Shown: in pieces, positions 24,933 through 34,333 of the stretch
Position numbering within the stretch: position 1 is the first letter of the stretch
Layout: each line of letters begins with the position of its first letter
Origin: CAIXQW01 sp046049675
Lineage (GTDB): Bacteria > Bacteroidota > Bacteroidia > Chitinophagales > Chitinophagaceae
DNA length: 64,000 nucleotides
Assembly (NCBI GenBank): GCA_046049675.1
Contig: JBJORA010000009.1
Coordinates: 1-64,000 of the forward strand
Reading direction: 5' to 3'
The notes under the pieces: generated by a model
What the model saw: only the letters and a program-made list of their open reading frames with translations
Told to the model about the DNA's origin: nothing
The model's database searches: none
Made by a program: the position numbers and the translations under genes

Positions 24933-26357
24933 ATGTGTAAGGCTTTCAGGCTATTGATGGTACTACTGTGTTGCGCACAAGCAACAAGTGCCCAGCAGGT
25001 ATGGACATTAGAGCAGTGCATTGCATACGCTATTAAGCATAATGTGCAAATAAAACTTGGCGACCTTACTACAGCGCAAAATCAAATTGCAGAGCAGCAG
25101 GCTAATACCAGTCGCTATCCTACGGTAAATGGCGGTTTTGCCAATGGCGTAAGTTTTGGTCGTAGCATTAACCCTATTACCAACCAGTTTGTGCAACAAG
25201 GCTATTATTACAATGGCTTCAATCTTGGCGCAGATGTATTGGTGTTTGGTTGGTTTAGCAGAAAATACCAGCAGCAACAAGCCTCCTTACAAACCCTTGC
25301 CACTAAGCAGCAAAATATGCAATTGCAAAGCGACCTTAGTTTGAACATTGCAACAGCTTACTTACGCATCTTACTCGCAAAGGAGCAAGAAAAACTTAGC
25401 CAGCAGCAATTACAAACAGATGCCGATCAGGCAGTACTAATCAAGCGCCGTGCAGATGCTGGTGGATTGCCGCAACTAAACTATGCGCAAATGCAAGCAC
25501 AACTAAGTCAAGATAGCAGCAATGTGTTAAATGCAAGTTTAGCTGTCCAAGCGGCACTCATTGATCTGAAAAGCATTTTGAATATGCCTATGAGCGAATC
25601 GCTAGATGTAGTTGTACCACAAATTACTAGTAGCAGTATCGCTGGCATTTACCCAAGTGCACAAGAAATTTTTGAAGAAGCCACAAAGCATCAATTTCGT
25701 TTGCAACAAGCCAACTACAATATAGAGGCGGCCAAAGAGCAAGTAAAAATTGCCAAGGCGGCAAAGTATCCCACAGTTACAGCGGGCTGGAGCTTAGGTA
25801 CAAATTTTGCGAGCACTGTAAAAGATGTAACTGGCTTTACGCAAATAGGAGAGGAAGCAATTGGCAATATCAAATTTGGCGATAGCCTTATTCCAATTAC
25901 AAGACCAACCTATAGCTACACCACGCGCCTAACACCAATCTTTAGACAGTACGGCAACAACTTGCGTCAAAGCGTAAACCTCAATGTAAGTGTACCAATC
26001 TTTAATGGCTATCAAGCAAAGTATAATATTCAGCGTGCAGAGTTGGGCGTGCAACAACAGCAATTTGTACAAGAGCAAAACAGAAACCAATTGATGCAAG
26101 ATGTGTATCGTGCTTACAACGATTACCAAAGTAGTTTGCAGCGTTACAAAGCGGCACAACAGCAAGTACAAAGTGCCGAGTTAGCCTTACAGTATGCACA
26201 AAAAAGATTAGATGCAGGCTTGCTTGCAACACAAGAATATATTACACAGCAAAACACTCTGCAACGCGCACAAAATGCAGCTGTGCAAAGCAAATACGAA
26301 GCAGTGTTCAAAGGCAAAATCTTAGACTTCTATCTTAACCGACCAATACAACTATAA
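24933..26357 (+). CDS. TolC-family outer membrane efflux protein
   Basis: The 474-aa product has a signal peptide (MCKAFRLLMVLLCCAQATSA) and two OEP repeats of long alternating coiled-coil helices and beta strands, beginning WTLEQCIAYAIKHN and again near residue 230. It would form the trimeric outer membrane duct of a tripartite exporter. The ATG at 24933 is preferred over a TTG nine bases upstream. Its TAA overlaps the ATG of the adaptor gene, so the pair is co-translated. Confidence 0.93.
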   Translation: MCKAFRLLMVLLCCAQATSAQQVWTLEQCIAYAIKHNVQIKLGDLTTAQNQIAEQQANTSRYPTVNGGFANGVSFGRSINPITNQFVQQGYYYNGFNLGADVLVFGWFSRKYQQQQASLQTLATKQQNMQLQSDLSLNIATAYLRILLAKEQEKLSQQQLQTDADQAVLIKRRADAGGLPQLNYAQMQAQLSQDSSNVLNASLAVQAALIDLKSILNMPMSESLDVVVPQITSSSIAGIYPSAQEIFEEATKHQFRLQQANYNIEAAKEQVKIAKAAKYPTVTAGWSLGTNFASTVKDVTGFTQIGEEAIGNIKFGDSLIPITRPTYSYTTRLTPIFRQYGNNLRQSVNLNVSVPIFNGYQAKYNIQRAELGVQQQQFVQEQNRNQLMQDVYRAYNDYQSSLQRYKAAQQQVQSAELALQYAQKRLDAGLLATQEYITQQNTLQRAQNAAVQSKYEAVFKGKILDFYLNRPIQL

Positions 26358-27682
26358 TGAGTAGCACAAGCAAATGGATAATTATTGCAGCCGTATTACT
26401 AGTAGGCACTTTAGCTGCATTAAAATTTACTGGCGTTATTGGCAAGCAGCGTTTAACCAAAGTTGCTGTTGAAAAAGTAGGCCGCCGTACAATAGTACAA
26501 ACAGTGAGTGCAAGTGGTAAATTGTATCCTGTAGAAGAAGTAAAGGTTAGCCCAGATATTAGTGGCGAAGTATTGGAACTGTATGTACAAGAGGGACAGA
26601 AAGTACAACGGGGGCAATTATTAGCAAGGATAGATGCGAGCTTGTATCAAAGCAATGTAACACGCGCCAATGCACAAGTTAATCAAAGCAAAAGCAGTAC
26701 TGCCAATGCACAAGCACAACTCAAACAATTAGAAGTACAGTTGCAAGGCGCCAAGGCTACATTTGATCGCAATCAAAAATTGTATAACGACAAAGTAATT
26801 AGTGCAGCAGAATACGAAGTGGCACTAACAAGTTATAAAACAATTGCTGCAAATATTGCTGCAAGCAGAGAAGCCATACAAGGCACGCGCTTTACTACAG
26901 ATGGCGCAGTTGCAAGTTTGCAAGAAGCCAATCAAAACATTAGACGCGCTAATGTATACGCACCTATGAGTGGCATTGTAAGCAAGCTTAATATCAAGCA
27001 AGGCGAGCGTGTAGTGGGCACTGCGCAAATGGCTGGTACAGAAATGCTGCGCATTGCAAACATGACTCTCATGAAAGTGGATGTAGAAGTTGGCGAAAAC
27101 GATATTCAAAAAATTAGTATTGGTGATACTGCTATTGTAGAAGCAGATGCGTATAGCAATAGAAAGTTTAGAGGCTTTGTAAGTAAAATTGCGCAGAGCA
27201 ATACAACTAGTTTGGCAAGCGCTGCAAGTACCGACCAGGTGGCCAATTATACCGTAAGCATAGAACTAGACCCAACAAGTTATAGCGACTTAGTGAGCGA
27301 TACAAAATTTCCGTTTAGGCCTGGCATGAGTGCAAGCGTAGAGATTTTAACTGAGCATAAGTTTGACATATTAGCTGTGCCTATAAACGCTGTAACCACA
27401 CGCGACTTAGATACAAGTAAAAACGAAGATAAGCCACAAGACAATAGCGCCGAAGGATTTAAGGAATACGTATTTGTAGTAGACAGCACAAAAAAATTGC
27501 GCATTGTGCAAGTACAAAGTAGTGTACAAGATGATGCATATATAGAATTATTGAGCGGAGTAAGCGAAGGCCAACAAATAGTAGTAGCGCCATATAGTGC
27601 CATTGCTACCAAGCTCAAAGACAAGCAAATGGTGGAGATTGTAAAGCGATCTGAATTATTTGAGCAGGAAGAAGAGAAGTAG
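26357..27682 (+). CDS. HlyD/RND-type periplasmic adaptor subunit
   Basis: The 441-aa membrane fusion protein has an N-terminal membrane anchor (residues 7-27), a biotinyl-lipoyl half-motif (DISGEVLELYVQEGQKVQRGQLLARID), a coiled-coil hairpin (about 100-195), the second lipoyl half (APMSGIVSKLNIKQGERVVG) and beta-barrel domains. It would link the TolC-like duct to an inner membrane pump. No RND or ABC pump gene follows in the window, unlike the usual three-gene layout. Confidence 0.93.
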   Translation: MSSTSKWIIIAAVLLVGTLAALKFTGVIGKQRLTKVAVEKVGRRTIVQTVSASGKLYPVEEVKVSPDISGEVLELYVQEGQKVQRGQLLARIDASLYQSNVTRANAQVNQSKSSTANAQAQLKQLEVQLQGAKATFDRNQKLYNDKVISAAEYEVALTSYKTIAANIAASREAIQGTRFTTDGAVASLQEANQNIRRANVYAPMSGIVSKLNIKQGERVVGTAQMAGTEMLRIANMTLMKVDVEVGENDIQKISIGDTAIVEADAYSNRKFRGFVSKIAQSNTTSLASAASTDQVANYTVSIELDPTSYSDLVSDTKFPFRPGMSASVEILTEHKFDILAVPINAVTTRDLDTSKNEDKPQDNSAEGFKEYVFVVDSTKKLRIVQVQSSVQDDAYIELLSGVSEGQQIVVAPYSAIATKLKDKQMVEIVKRSELFEQEEEK

Positions 27683-27695
27683 AAAATTATCTCTA

Positions 27696-28394
27696 GTGAC
27701 AAAGCTTATTTTTCCTTTTGCTATCGTAATACTGGCACTGTGTGGATGTACGCTTGAGCCAGCTAAAAATACAAAACCCGCAAAATCAGCTGAATCGAGA
27801 AGTGATACGCTAAACAGATTTATCTCTACAAAGCAGGCCATACAGTTCTTTAAGGATAGCATACTAAAGGGAGCCGACGCCGTTATAGATAATTACTTTG
27901 AAACTTATCGAACAGATACATGTGAAGTATTTAACGTAACACCTGCTAGATTTAGAGAGGACTTTGAAGGCGTTTATGCTATTAAGGGAATTCGAGTTAG
28001 TAAATCTACAGATACAGTATTTGTTGTGCCTAGAATAAGTTGGTGCGAAGGCAATAGTTATTGCTTTTTTGATAAAACTTTGCCGCGACTTCAAACAGAT
28101 AGCGAGTGTTGTCATCCTAGCAATGTATTTGTTGTAGATGATATAGATGAAGATGGTGTTAGAGAAATTGGCATATGGTATTCATCCTGCACAAGTCGCT
28201 ACAAGTCACTGCGTATTTATACACTTAAGAAGAACGCATGGCAAGAAATTGCAAGTTCAGATTTTGATGTGCAAACACAGGACCCAACCAAAGTTGTCTG
28301 TAGCAGTCTAGTAAAGAAGATAAACAAAGGCAAATTCCAAATTTGTAATTTTTTGGACGGGGATAGCTATTGGACAACAATAACTATGAAATAA
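27696..28394 (+). CDS. Lipoprotein of unknown function
   Basis: The 232-aa product has a lipoprotein signal (MTKLIFPFAIVILALCGC when started at GTG 27696). An in-frame TTG at 27660 would overlap the adaptor gene by 23 bases and give a more basic N-terminus. The mature part contains DDIDEDGVREIGIWYSSCTSRYKSLRIY, a calcium-binding-like acidic loop often seen in XAC2610-like or VCBS-type repeats, and several Cys. It follows the efflux pair but has no evident link to transport. Confidence 0.72.
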   Translation: MTKLIFPFAIVILALCGCTLEPAKNTKPAKSAESRSDTLNRFISTKQAIQFFKDSILKGADAVIDNYFETYRTDTCEVFNVTPARFREDFEGVYAIKGIRVSKSTDTVFVVPRISWCEGNSYCFFDKTLPRLQTDSECCHPSNVFVVDDIDEDGVREIGIWYSSCTSRYKSLRIYTLKKNAWQEIASSDFDVQTQDPTKVVCSSLVKKINKGKFQICNFLDGDSYWTTITMK

Positions 28395-28422
28395 GTGCCA
28401 ATGGCAAACACTATGCATAACC

Positions 28423-28430
28423 TATATTTG
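28423..28430 (+). promoter_or_regulatory. -7 box (TATATTTG) of the glycosyltransferase gene
   Basis: Exact TAnnTTTG located 28 bases before the likely translation start near 28459. Confidence 0.45.
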
Positions 28431-28458
28431 CACGCGACGCAAAAGTAGAGCGGCCTAC

Positions 28459-29205
28459 ATTATTAATACCAGCAATCATAGCATTAGTTTAGTAATTCCT
28501 TGCTACAACGAGCAAGAACGTCTGCATCAGATGTGGGAAGGCATAAAGCTTTTTATAGCCACGTGGCATGCGCCGTGCGAGTTTATTATTGTTGATGACG
28601 GCAGCAGCGACGATACTGCAAAGTTGATTAAGGCAAACGACATGTTTTGCAAATTGGTAGCCGATGGTCGTGCGCAATTGATACAGCAAAAGAATACAGG
28701 CAAAGGAGGCGCTTTAGCCAATGGCGTTGCACAAGCAAAATACAATTTTATACTAACCCTAGATGCCGATATGGCTACCATGCCAACAGAATTGCTGAAG
28801 TGGTTGCAATACGAACCAGGTATGTTTGATACCTATAGCGTTTATATTGCAGCTCGTACACATAAATACAGCGAGTTGGTTTTAATTAGTAGCCGCCGCG
28901 AGAGCGGAAAACTATTTGCACAAATCGTACAAAAGTTGATTGGCTTGCCGTATACCGATACCCAATGTGGCTTTAAGCTTTATCCTAGCCTAATTGCAAA
29001 AGGTATTTTTAGTAAACTATATATCAAAGGATGGGCGCACGATGTAGATCTACTGTTGCAACTTCAGCGCGCTAAAATTAGTGTAGTAGAGATGCCAATT
29101 GCCTGGAACGAACGTGAAGCAAGTAAGATAAATGTGATTACAGATGGCATAAAAATGCTATATGATGTACTAAAATTGCGGATTTTTAGAAAGTCAGGTC
29201 ATTGA
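28459..29205 (+). CDS. Family 2 glycosyltransferase (dolichyl-phosphate-sugar synthase-like)
   Basis: The protein is a GT-A fold glycosyltransferase, which would transfer a sugar from a nucleotide donor to a lipid or other acceptor at the inner membrane face. The donor-binding motifs are SLVIPCYNEQERL, IIVDDGSSDDT, TGKGGALANG and the metal-binding LDADM; QCGFKLY and KGWAHDVDLL complete the DPM1-like set. No ATG, GTG or TTG precedes the essential PCYNE motif in frame: the first ATG (28531) would delete it. The frame is open from 28390, so I start at ATT 28459, a near-cognate guess. There is no C-terminal membrane domain. Confidence 0.82.
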   Translation: MINTSNHSISLVIPCYNEQERLHQMWEGIKLFIATWHAPCEFIIVDDGSSDDTAKLIKANDMFCKLVADGRAQLIQQKNTGKGGALANGVAQAKYNFILTLDADMATMPTELLKWLQYEPGMFDTYSVYIAARTHKYSELVLISSRRESGKLFAQIVQKLIGLPYTDTQCGFKLYPSLIAKGIFSKLYIKGWAHDVDLLLQLQRAKISVVEMPIAWNEREASKINVITDGIKMLYDVLKLRIFRKSGH

Positions 29206-29341
29206 TAATCAAGGAACTGGGATTAAGAACACAGCTATTGCAACGATATTGCAAAAAAAATAGTCAATTCTAATTACATTTGATTTTTAGTCGGAGTTAC
29301 TTGTCGCGGGTAGCCTTTCATAAGAGATAAATGAAGTGTAA

Positions 29342-29947
29342 ATGAGCAAATTAATAGACTTTTTATGTCGCTATTTTAAGATAGACGACGATGTTGCAGA
29401 TGAATTAATGGGAATTACGTTGCGTGCTTGCCATAAGAAGGGAGAAACCTTGATTAATATCGGCGACCATAGTGACAGAATATATTTTTTAGAAAGAGGA
29501 CTTGTGCGTGGATACTATTGTATTTCACAAGGAGAAGATTTTACCTCATGGCTTCAAATAAACAATGGTGTTTTCTCTAGTTTTAGGACTTTTATTTTGG
29601 GCGAACCAAGTAGAATTGCAATTGAATTTTTAGAAGACTCTGTGGTTATGTCGGTTACACGCACCGACATTGATCTTTTGTGTGCAAAACATGTGCAATT
29701 ACTGCAGGTACGTGTAGCATATCTTCAGGCGCTAAATAGCGAAACAATTGAACATAATCGAATGTTGCAAAGTATGGATGCCAGTGAACGTTACGCCTAT
29801 TTTGCTGAAAATCATCCACAACTATTGCTGCGTGTAAACCTTGGCCATATTGCAACATTTCTTGGCATTAACCAAGCTACACTTAGTAGAATTAGAGCTA
29901 AACACAAAAAGAAGCAACCCCCTGTTTTGGACAAAACTTCACACTAG
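29342..29947 (+). CDS. Crp/Fnr-family transcriptional regulator
   Basis: The 201-aa cytosolic protein has a cyclic-nucleotide-binding-like beta roll (about 30-120: GETLINIGDHSDRIYFLERGLVRGYY) and a C-terminal winged helix (HIATFLGINQATLSRIRA). The phosphate-binding cassette residues of true cAMP receptors are not evident, so its signal is unknown. This subgroup is common in Bacteroidota. It faces an intergenic region of about 200 bp ending in a hairpin terminator. Confidence 0.9.
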   Translation: MSKLIDFLCRYFKIDDDVADELMGITLRACHKKGETLINIGDHSDRIYFLERGLVRGYYCISQGEDFTSWLQINNGVFSSFRTFILGEPSRIAIEFLEDSVVMSVTRTDIDLLCAKHVQLLQVRVAYLQALNSETIEHNRMLQSMDASERYAYFAENHPQLLLRVNLGHIATFLGINQATLSRIRAKHKKKQPPVLDKTSH

Positions 29948-30130
29948 TTAATTGTTAAATCATATATGGTTGATAATCAATACCGGCAGTTTTCAACATT
30001 ATGAATTTTTTGACTTTTACCTATTGCAAATATAAACTTGCGCAAGCAACTTTGCACTCTCAATAAACAATTACAATTTCATTCTAACGCATTTGGCGTT
30101 TCACATAGTTTGTATACCCGCGATTATTAA

Positions 30131-30163
30131 GTAAAAGGCTAACCCAACTGGTTAGCTTTTTAC
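30131..30163. terminator. Bidirectional hairpin terminator
   Basis: GTAAAAGGCTAACC pairs with GGTTAGCTTTTTAC around a 5-base loop, with T-rich arms on both strands. It sits between the Crp-like gene and mtgA, whose stop codon lies inside the right arm. The rest of 29948-30130 contains no gene. Confidence 0.75.
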
Positions 30164-30934
30164 TTTTAAGACCTTTCTGCCATTAGTAATAATACTTTCT
30201 ACGCCAGCATCGCCTTGCAGATTATTCATAAAGCGAATCACAGCGTTGTGTTTGTTATCTAACTTGCTTGATGGATCTTGAATATCAAGTAAAATTGGAT
30301 TAGGTAAAATACTAGCTATCCATGCTGCTTCGCTACGACTCAATTGCTTCGCAGATTTTTTATAGTAATGCTTCGCAGCGGCTTCTATACCAAAAATACC
30401 ATCACCCATTTCTGCCACGTTCAAATACATTTCTAAAATGCGCTGTTTGCCCCAGACTAATTCTATCAAAGCTGTAAAGTAAACTTCTAAGCCTTTGCGT
30501 ATCCAATCTCTGCCATGCCACAAGAAAACATTTTTGGCTACTTGCTGACTAATAGTACTAGCCCCCCGTTTGCGCTTGCCTGCATTTTTACGATTGTATT
30601 CCAAAGCCTTTTGAATAGCGTTCAAATCAAAACCATTATGCGTTGGAAAAAGTTGGTCCTCCGCACTAATCACAGCGAGCTTGATATTATAACCCATCTC
30701 GTCATAACTTACATAATCTCGCTTCAATGGTCTGTCTTTGGTAAAGCTTTGCACCGCACTACTCAGCATGCGTGTTGTAAATGGTGGGTCTATCCATTTA
30801 AGTACAACCACATAAACTAAATGGCTTATCAGCAAAAAGAAAAAAAGGCGCTTTGTCCATCGCCACAATTTACCACGCCAACCGACTGACGTAGCACTAC
30901 TTTGCTTTATGCCTTTTTTTGGCGACTTTGCCAT
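30152..30934 (-). CDS. mtgA: Monofunctional peptidoglycan glycosyltransferase
   Basis: MtgA polymerises lipid II into glycan strands at the outer face of the inner membrane. The 260-aa product has one N-terminal membrane anchor (about 29-48) and the GT51 domain: the catalytic glutamate in SAEDQLFPTHNGFD, KRGASTISQQVAKN, GKQRILEMYLNVAEMGDGIFGIEAAAKHYY and SEAAWIASILPNP. No transpeptidase domain follows, consistent with the monofunctional class. Length matches the family. Confidence 0.95.
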   Translation of the reverse strand: MAKSPKKGIKQSSATSVGWRGKLWRWTKRLFFFLLISHLVYVVVLKWIDPPFTTRMLSSAVQSFTKDRPLKRDYVSYDEMGYNIKLAVISAEDQLFPTHNGFDLNAIQKALEYNRKNAGKRKRGASTISQQVAKNVFLWHGRDWIRKGLEVYFTALIELVWGKQRILEMYLNVAEMGDGIFGIEAAAKHYYKKSAKQLSRSEAAWIASILPNPILLDIQDPSSKLDNKHNAVIRFMNNLQGDAGVESIITNGRKVLKVKS

Positions 30935-31126
30935 CGGCGTAAAAATAGGGGAATATTACACTAGGGTATCAAAAAAAGTTCAAGCCAGTATTTTCCTTGT
31001 TCAATGAAAGCCATTGAACTTTAACGATATTTTGAGGCTTTATTAACGAAGCAATTTTACTAAAAACTCGTCTACCATATTAGTTTTACATTGTTAGTTT
31101 AACAAGTTTACACTGAAGCAAAAAAA

Positions 31127-32158
31127 ATGAAGCAGTTACTGATTACGTTCGCAATTTTTGGCGCGTGGGCACCACAGCAATATGTGCAAGCGCAAAACAA
31201 ATCGGAGCAAACTATTGTAATTGATGATAGCAGCCCCGAAACCACCGTAGAAATTAAAGATGGGCAGGTGTTTGTTGATGGCAAAAAAGTAGCACCGTAC
31301 AACTTAAAGCATAACCTTAAAATTATTCGCAAGTTTGGTAATGCCAAAACATACGAGTTTCACGTAGAAGGCGATACACCACAAGAAGATATGGACTTTA
31401 GCCTACGTCGCAACGATGGCGATCGTGGTGTAATAACAACAAACCGTCCAATGCTTGGTGTACAAAGTGAGCCAACGCCAAACCATGCAGGCGCACAGGT
31501 TCAAATTGTTAGCGATGCAAGTCCAGCAGAACTAGCTGGTATACAAGCGGGTGATATTATTACTAAAATAGATAATCAAGTTATTACAAGTCCGCAAGAT
31601 CTTGCAGAAGTAATTACTAGTTACAAACCCAACGATAAAGTAGACATTACTTTACAACGCAATGGCGAAGAAAAAACGATTGCCGTTATCTTGTCGGAGC
31701 AACAAAGCTATAGCAACGCACCGCAGAGTTTTGAATTTCCGGGTATGGACGAAATGTTCCGCGAATTTCAAGACATGAGTCGCCAATGGCAAAATGGCTT
31801 TTCGTTTAGCTGGCCACCAAACAATGGCAACGGACAAATGTTTAGCCGTGTAACACCTGGCACGCCACGTGTAGCAGAAGGGCCAAAAATTGGCGCACAA
31901 GTAGAAGAGCGTGCCGATAGCGATGGCCTATTAGTAACAGAAGTAAAGCAAGGCAGCACGGCAGAAAAAGCTGGCCTTAAAACGGGAGATGTGATTACCA
32001 CAATCGGCGGTAAAAAAATGACGAATGTAGATGACCTTACCAATACCCTTTACGAGCTTAAAAGCAAGCGCGATATTGTGGTGACGGTAAAGCGCGGTTC
32101 AAAAACAGAAACACTCTATGTAGAGATGCCTGTTGAATTGCGCAAGCGCGACTTTTAG
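31127..32158 (+). CDS. Secreted protein with two PDZ domains
   Basis: The 343-aa product has a signal peptide (cut near VQAQ, residue 23), a short N-terminal beta region, and two PDZ domains at about 105-190 (MLGVQSEP, AELAGIQAGDIITKIDNQ) and 255-335 (GAQVEE, AEKAGLKTGDVITTIGGKKM). There is no protease domain. It looks like the PDZ half of a DegP-like protease and may act as a periplasmic adaptor binding protein C-termini. A hairpin terminator follows. Confidence 0.88.
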   Translation: MKQLLITFAIFGAWAPQQYVQAQNKSEQTIVIDDSSPETTVEIKDGQVFVDGKKVAPYNLKHNLKIIRKFGNAKTYEFHVEGDTPQEDMDFSLRRNDGDRGVITTNRPMLGVQSEPTPNHAGAQVQIVSDASPAELAGIQAGDIITKIDNQVITSPQDLAEVITSYKPNDKVDITLQRNGEEKTIAVILSEQQSYSNAPQSFEFPGMDEMFREFQDMSRQWQNGFSFSWPPNNGNGQMFSRVTPGTPRVAEGPKIGAQVEERADSDGLLVTEVKQGSTAEKAGLKTGDVITTIGGKKMTNVDDLTNTLYELKSKRDIVVTVKRGSKTETLYVEMPVELRKRDF

Positions 32159-32192
32159 GATATAGTGTTCATAGTAGTTAGGTTTAGACAAA

Positions 32193-32228
32193 GCGCCCTG
32201 TGTAAGATAATTGCATAGGGCGTTTTGC
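32193..32228 (+). terminator. Hairpin terminator after the PDZ gene
   Basis: GCGCCCT near 32193 pairs with AGGGCG near 32217-32222, followed by TTTTGC. It lies 34 bp after the PDZ gene stop. Confidence 0.6.
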
Positions 32229-32298
32229 ATTGCTGGTTGCACAAAGGGCACAATGTGTTTTAATACTATTCAGAAAAAACGAACAATTCTCCTATTAA

Positions 32299-32945
32299 GC
32301 ACAGTAAATTTCTCAACCACAAAGGAAACAAAGCAAACAAAGGGTTTATGTCTGAGGAGCTGATGCCAATTCTATTACCAGGTAATATTCAGCAAGAATT
32401 TCAACTGAAATAACTTTTGCGTTCTTCGCGTAAAATTTTCGTGGTGTTTGCGGTTAGAAATTATGCACAGTGAATTTCTCAACCACAAAGGAAACAAAGC
32501 AAACAAAGGGTTATGTCTGAGGAGCTAATGCCAATTCTACTACTAGATGATATTCAGAGAGAATTTCAGTAGAAACAAATTTTGCGTTCTTCGCGTAAAT
32601 TTTCGCGTTCTTCGCGGTTAGATATTAGGCACAATGAATTTCTCAACCACAAAGGAAACAAAGCAAACAAAGGGTTATGTCTGAAGAAGTAATGCCAATT
32701 CTACTACTAGATTATATTCAGAGAGAATTTCAGCAGAAACAACTTTTGCGTTCTTCGCGTAAATTTTCGCGTTCTTCGCGGTTAGATATTAGGCACAGTG
32801 AATTTCTCAACCACAAAGGAAACAAAGGGTTATGTCTAAGGAGCTGATGCCAATTCTATTACTAGGGATTATTCAGCAAGAATTTCAACAGAAATAACTT
32901 TTGCGTTCTTCGCGTAAACTTTCGTGGTCTTCGCGGTTAGATATA
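32299..32945. repeat. Four direct repeats of about 164 bp
   Basis: Copies begin GCACARTRAATTTCTCAACC at 32299, 32465, 32629 and 32793. Each holds CCACAAAGGAAACAAAG, a variable middle (CTGATGCCAATTCTATTA-like) and ends TTTGCGTTCTTCGCGTAAA plus TTCGCGGTTAGA. The fourth copy lost a few bases (AGCAAAC). Copies are 90% or more alike by eye. No frame stays open. The CACAAAGGAAACAAAG/TTCTTCGCG combination resembles a dispersed repeat that I recall from unrelated genomes. Confidence 0.85.
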
Positions 32946-32988
32946 AAGCTGCAATTACTAATTCCAAGATGAAAAGCTAGGCCTCTCC

Positions 32989-34296
32989 CTACTTCATCTT
33001 AAAGAACTTAAACACATCACTCCACTTCAATTTCTTACCATACATCAAAATACCTTGGCGATAAATTTTGCCGGCTACCCATACAGCACCCATAAACGTA
33101 AGTGCCAACAAAAGCATGCTTACAGGCAACTGCCAGTACAGACCAGGTGGATTAAATGGTATACGTGCCATCATTACAATAGGACTAGTCAACGGAAATA
33201 AACTTGCACCCACAACCATTGGGCTGCTTGGGTCGCTAGAGACTTGCATGCTAATAATAAATGCAGCAATAATTGGCAAAGTGATTGGCATTGTAAAACC
33301 TTGTGCATCGCTTGCATCTTCGTCAACTAAACTACCAACTGCAGCAAACAAACTTGCATACAATAAATAACCGCCTAAGAAGTAGAAGATAAATGAGCCT
33401 AATACAAGTAACCAATTAACGCCTGCAAGTCCAGTAAATACTTTGTCTAACATGCCGCTGCTTTGTACAGCTTTTACAGCTTGCTCGGTGTCGGCACCAC
33501 TCAAGGCAGCACTACCAACACCCATCGTCATACCTAGTACAATATTGATGATACCAATAAGTACAATCCAAATAACAAATTGTGTAAGACCAACCAAGGC
33601 AATGCCAATTACTTTACCCATCATCAACTCAAATGGTTTAACGCTGCTGATTATGACCTCTGCAATACGGTTTGTTTTTTCTTCCATTACACCACGCATT
33701 ACCATCATACCATAGATTAGTAAGGTCATGTACAGCAAAAAGCCACAGGTGCCTGCAATAGCGCTTGCAACACCACTACTGATGGCAGTTTTATCTTTCT
33801 TGACAGACTTAACAGCTATTTCAATATTGTTGATGCTATCAATTTCTGCTGTGCTCATGCCTTTATCGCTCATAATCTTTGCCTGATACACACTGTTGAG
33901 TCTGTTCTCGATATACATATCTTGCTCTAGGCCCAAAGCACCTGGCGAGTAAAGCGTAACTGTATTTGAATCAAAAGTATTTTTTACAATAGGCTTTATG
34001 TGTAGCAATGCATCAAAGCCTTTCGTTTCATAATTGATGCTAAGTGAGTCTAACTCGCCTGCGGGGAAGTAAGTAAAACTTTTACTCTTAGATTTATCGC
34101 CAAGCTTTTGGTCAAACAAAGTGCTTTCGTCTACAACGGCAACCATAAATTTACTTTTTGTCGTTGCGGTTAAGTAGCCAATACCAGCGCCACCAAGGCC
34201 CAGTAGTAAAGGCAGGAGTATGGTTGTAATTAAAAAAGTTCTTTTCTTGACGCGGCTTAAATATTCGCGTTTTATAATAGTAGCTATTTTACTCAT
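32989..34296 (-). CDS. ABC-2 type exporter permease (NatB-like)
   Basis: The 435-aa inner membrane protein has one N-terminal helix (about 20-42), a large periplasmic domain (to about 165) and five C-terminal helices with VMEEKTNRIAEVIISSVKPFELMMGK, the typical ABC-2 cytoplasmic loop of the NatB/YhaP class. It would extrude a substrate with the ATPase encoded just upstream. NatB of Bacillus exports sodium; the substrate here is unknown. The 37-bp gap to the ATPase gene suggests one operon. Confidence 0.9.
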   Translation of the reverse strand: MSKIATIIKREYLSRVKKRTFLITTILLPLLLGLGGAGIGYLTATTKSKFMVAVVDESTLFDQKLGDKSKSKSFTYFPAGELDSLSINYETKGFDALLHIKPIVKNTFDSNTVTLYSPGALGLEQDMYIENRLNSVYQAKIMSDKGMSTAEIDSINNIEIAVKSVKKDKTAISSGVASAIAGTCGFLLYMTLLIYGMMVMRGVMEEKTNRIAEVIISSVKPFELMMGKVIGIALVGLTQFVIWIVLIGIINIVLGMTMGVGSAALSGADTEQAVKAVQSSGMLDKVFTGLAGVNWLLVLGSFIFYFLGGYLLYASLFAAVGSLVDEDASDAQGFTMPITLPIIAAFIISMQVSSDPSSPMVVGASLFPLTSPIVMMARIPFNPPGLYWQLPVSMLLLALTFMGAVWVAGKIYRQGILMYGKKLKWSDVFKFFKMK

Positions 34297-34333
34297 TGCT
34301 ATAATATGCTTTTTTGCTTAGGTTAAATTTTAC

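Noticed and set aside
29948..30130. Small RNA ending at the terminator 30131-30163
   Set aside because: A CAACTTTG word is near a promoter -7 box but does not match TAnnTTTG, and no other support exists.
32299..32945. Tandem repeats as coding units or attC sites
   Set aside because: All frames are interrupted, and there is no integron integrase or attC core pattern.
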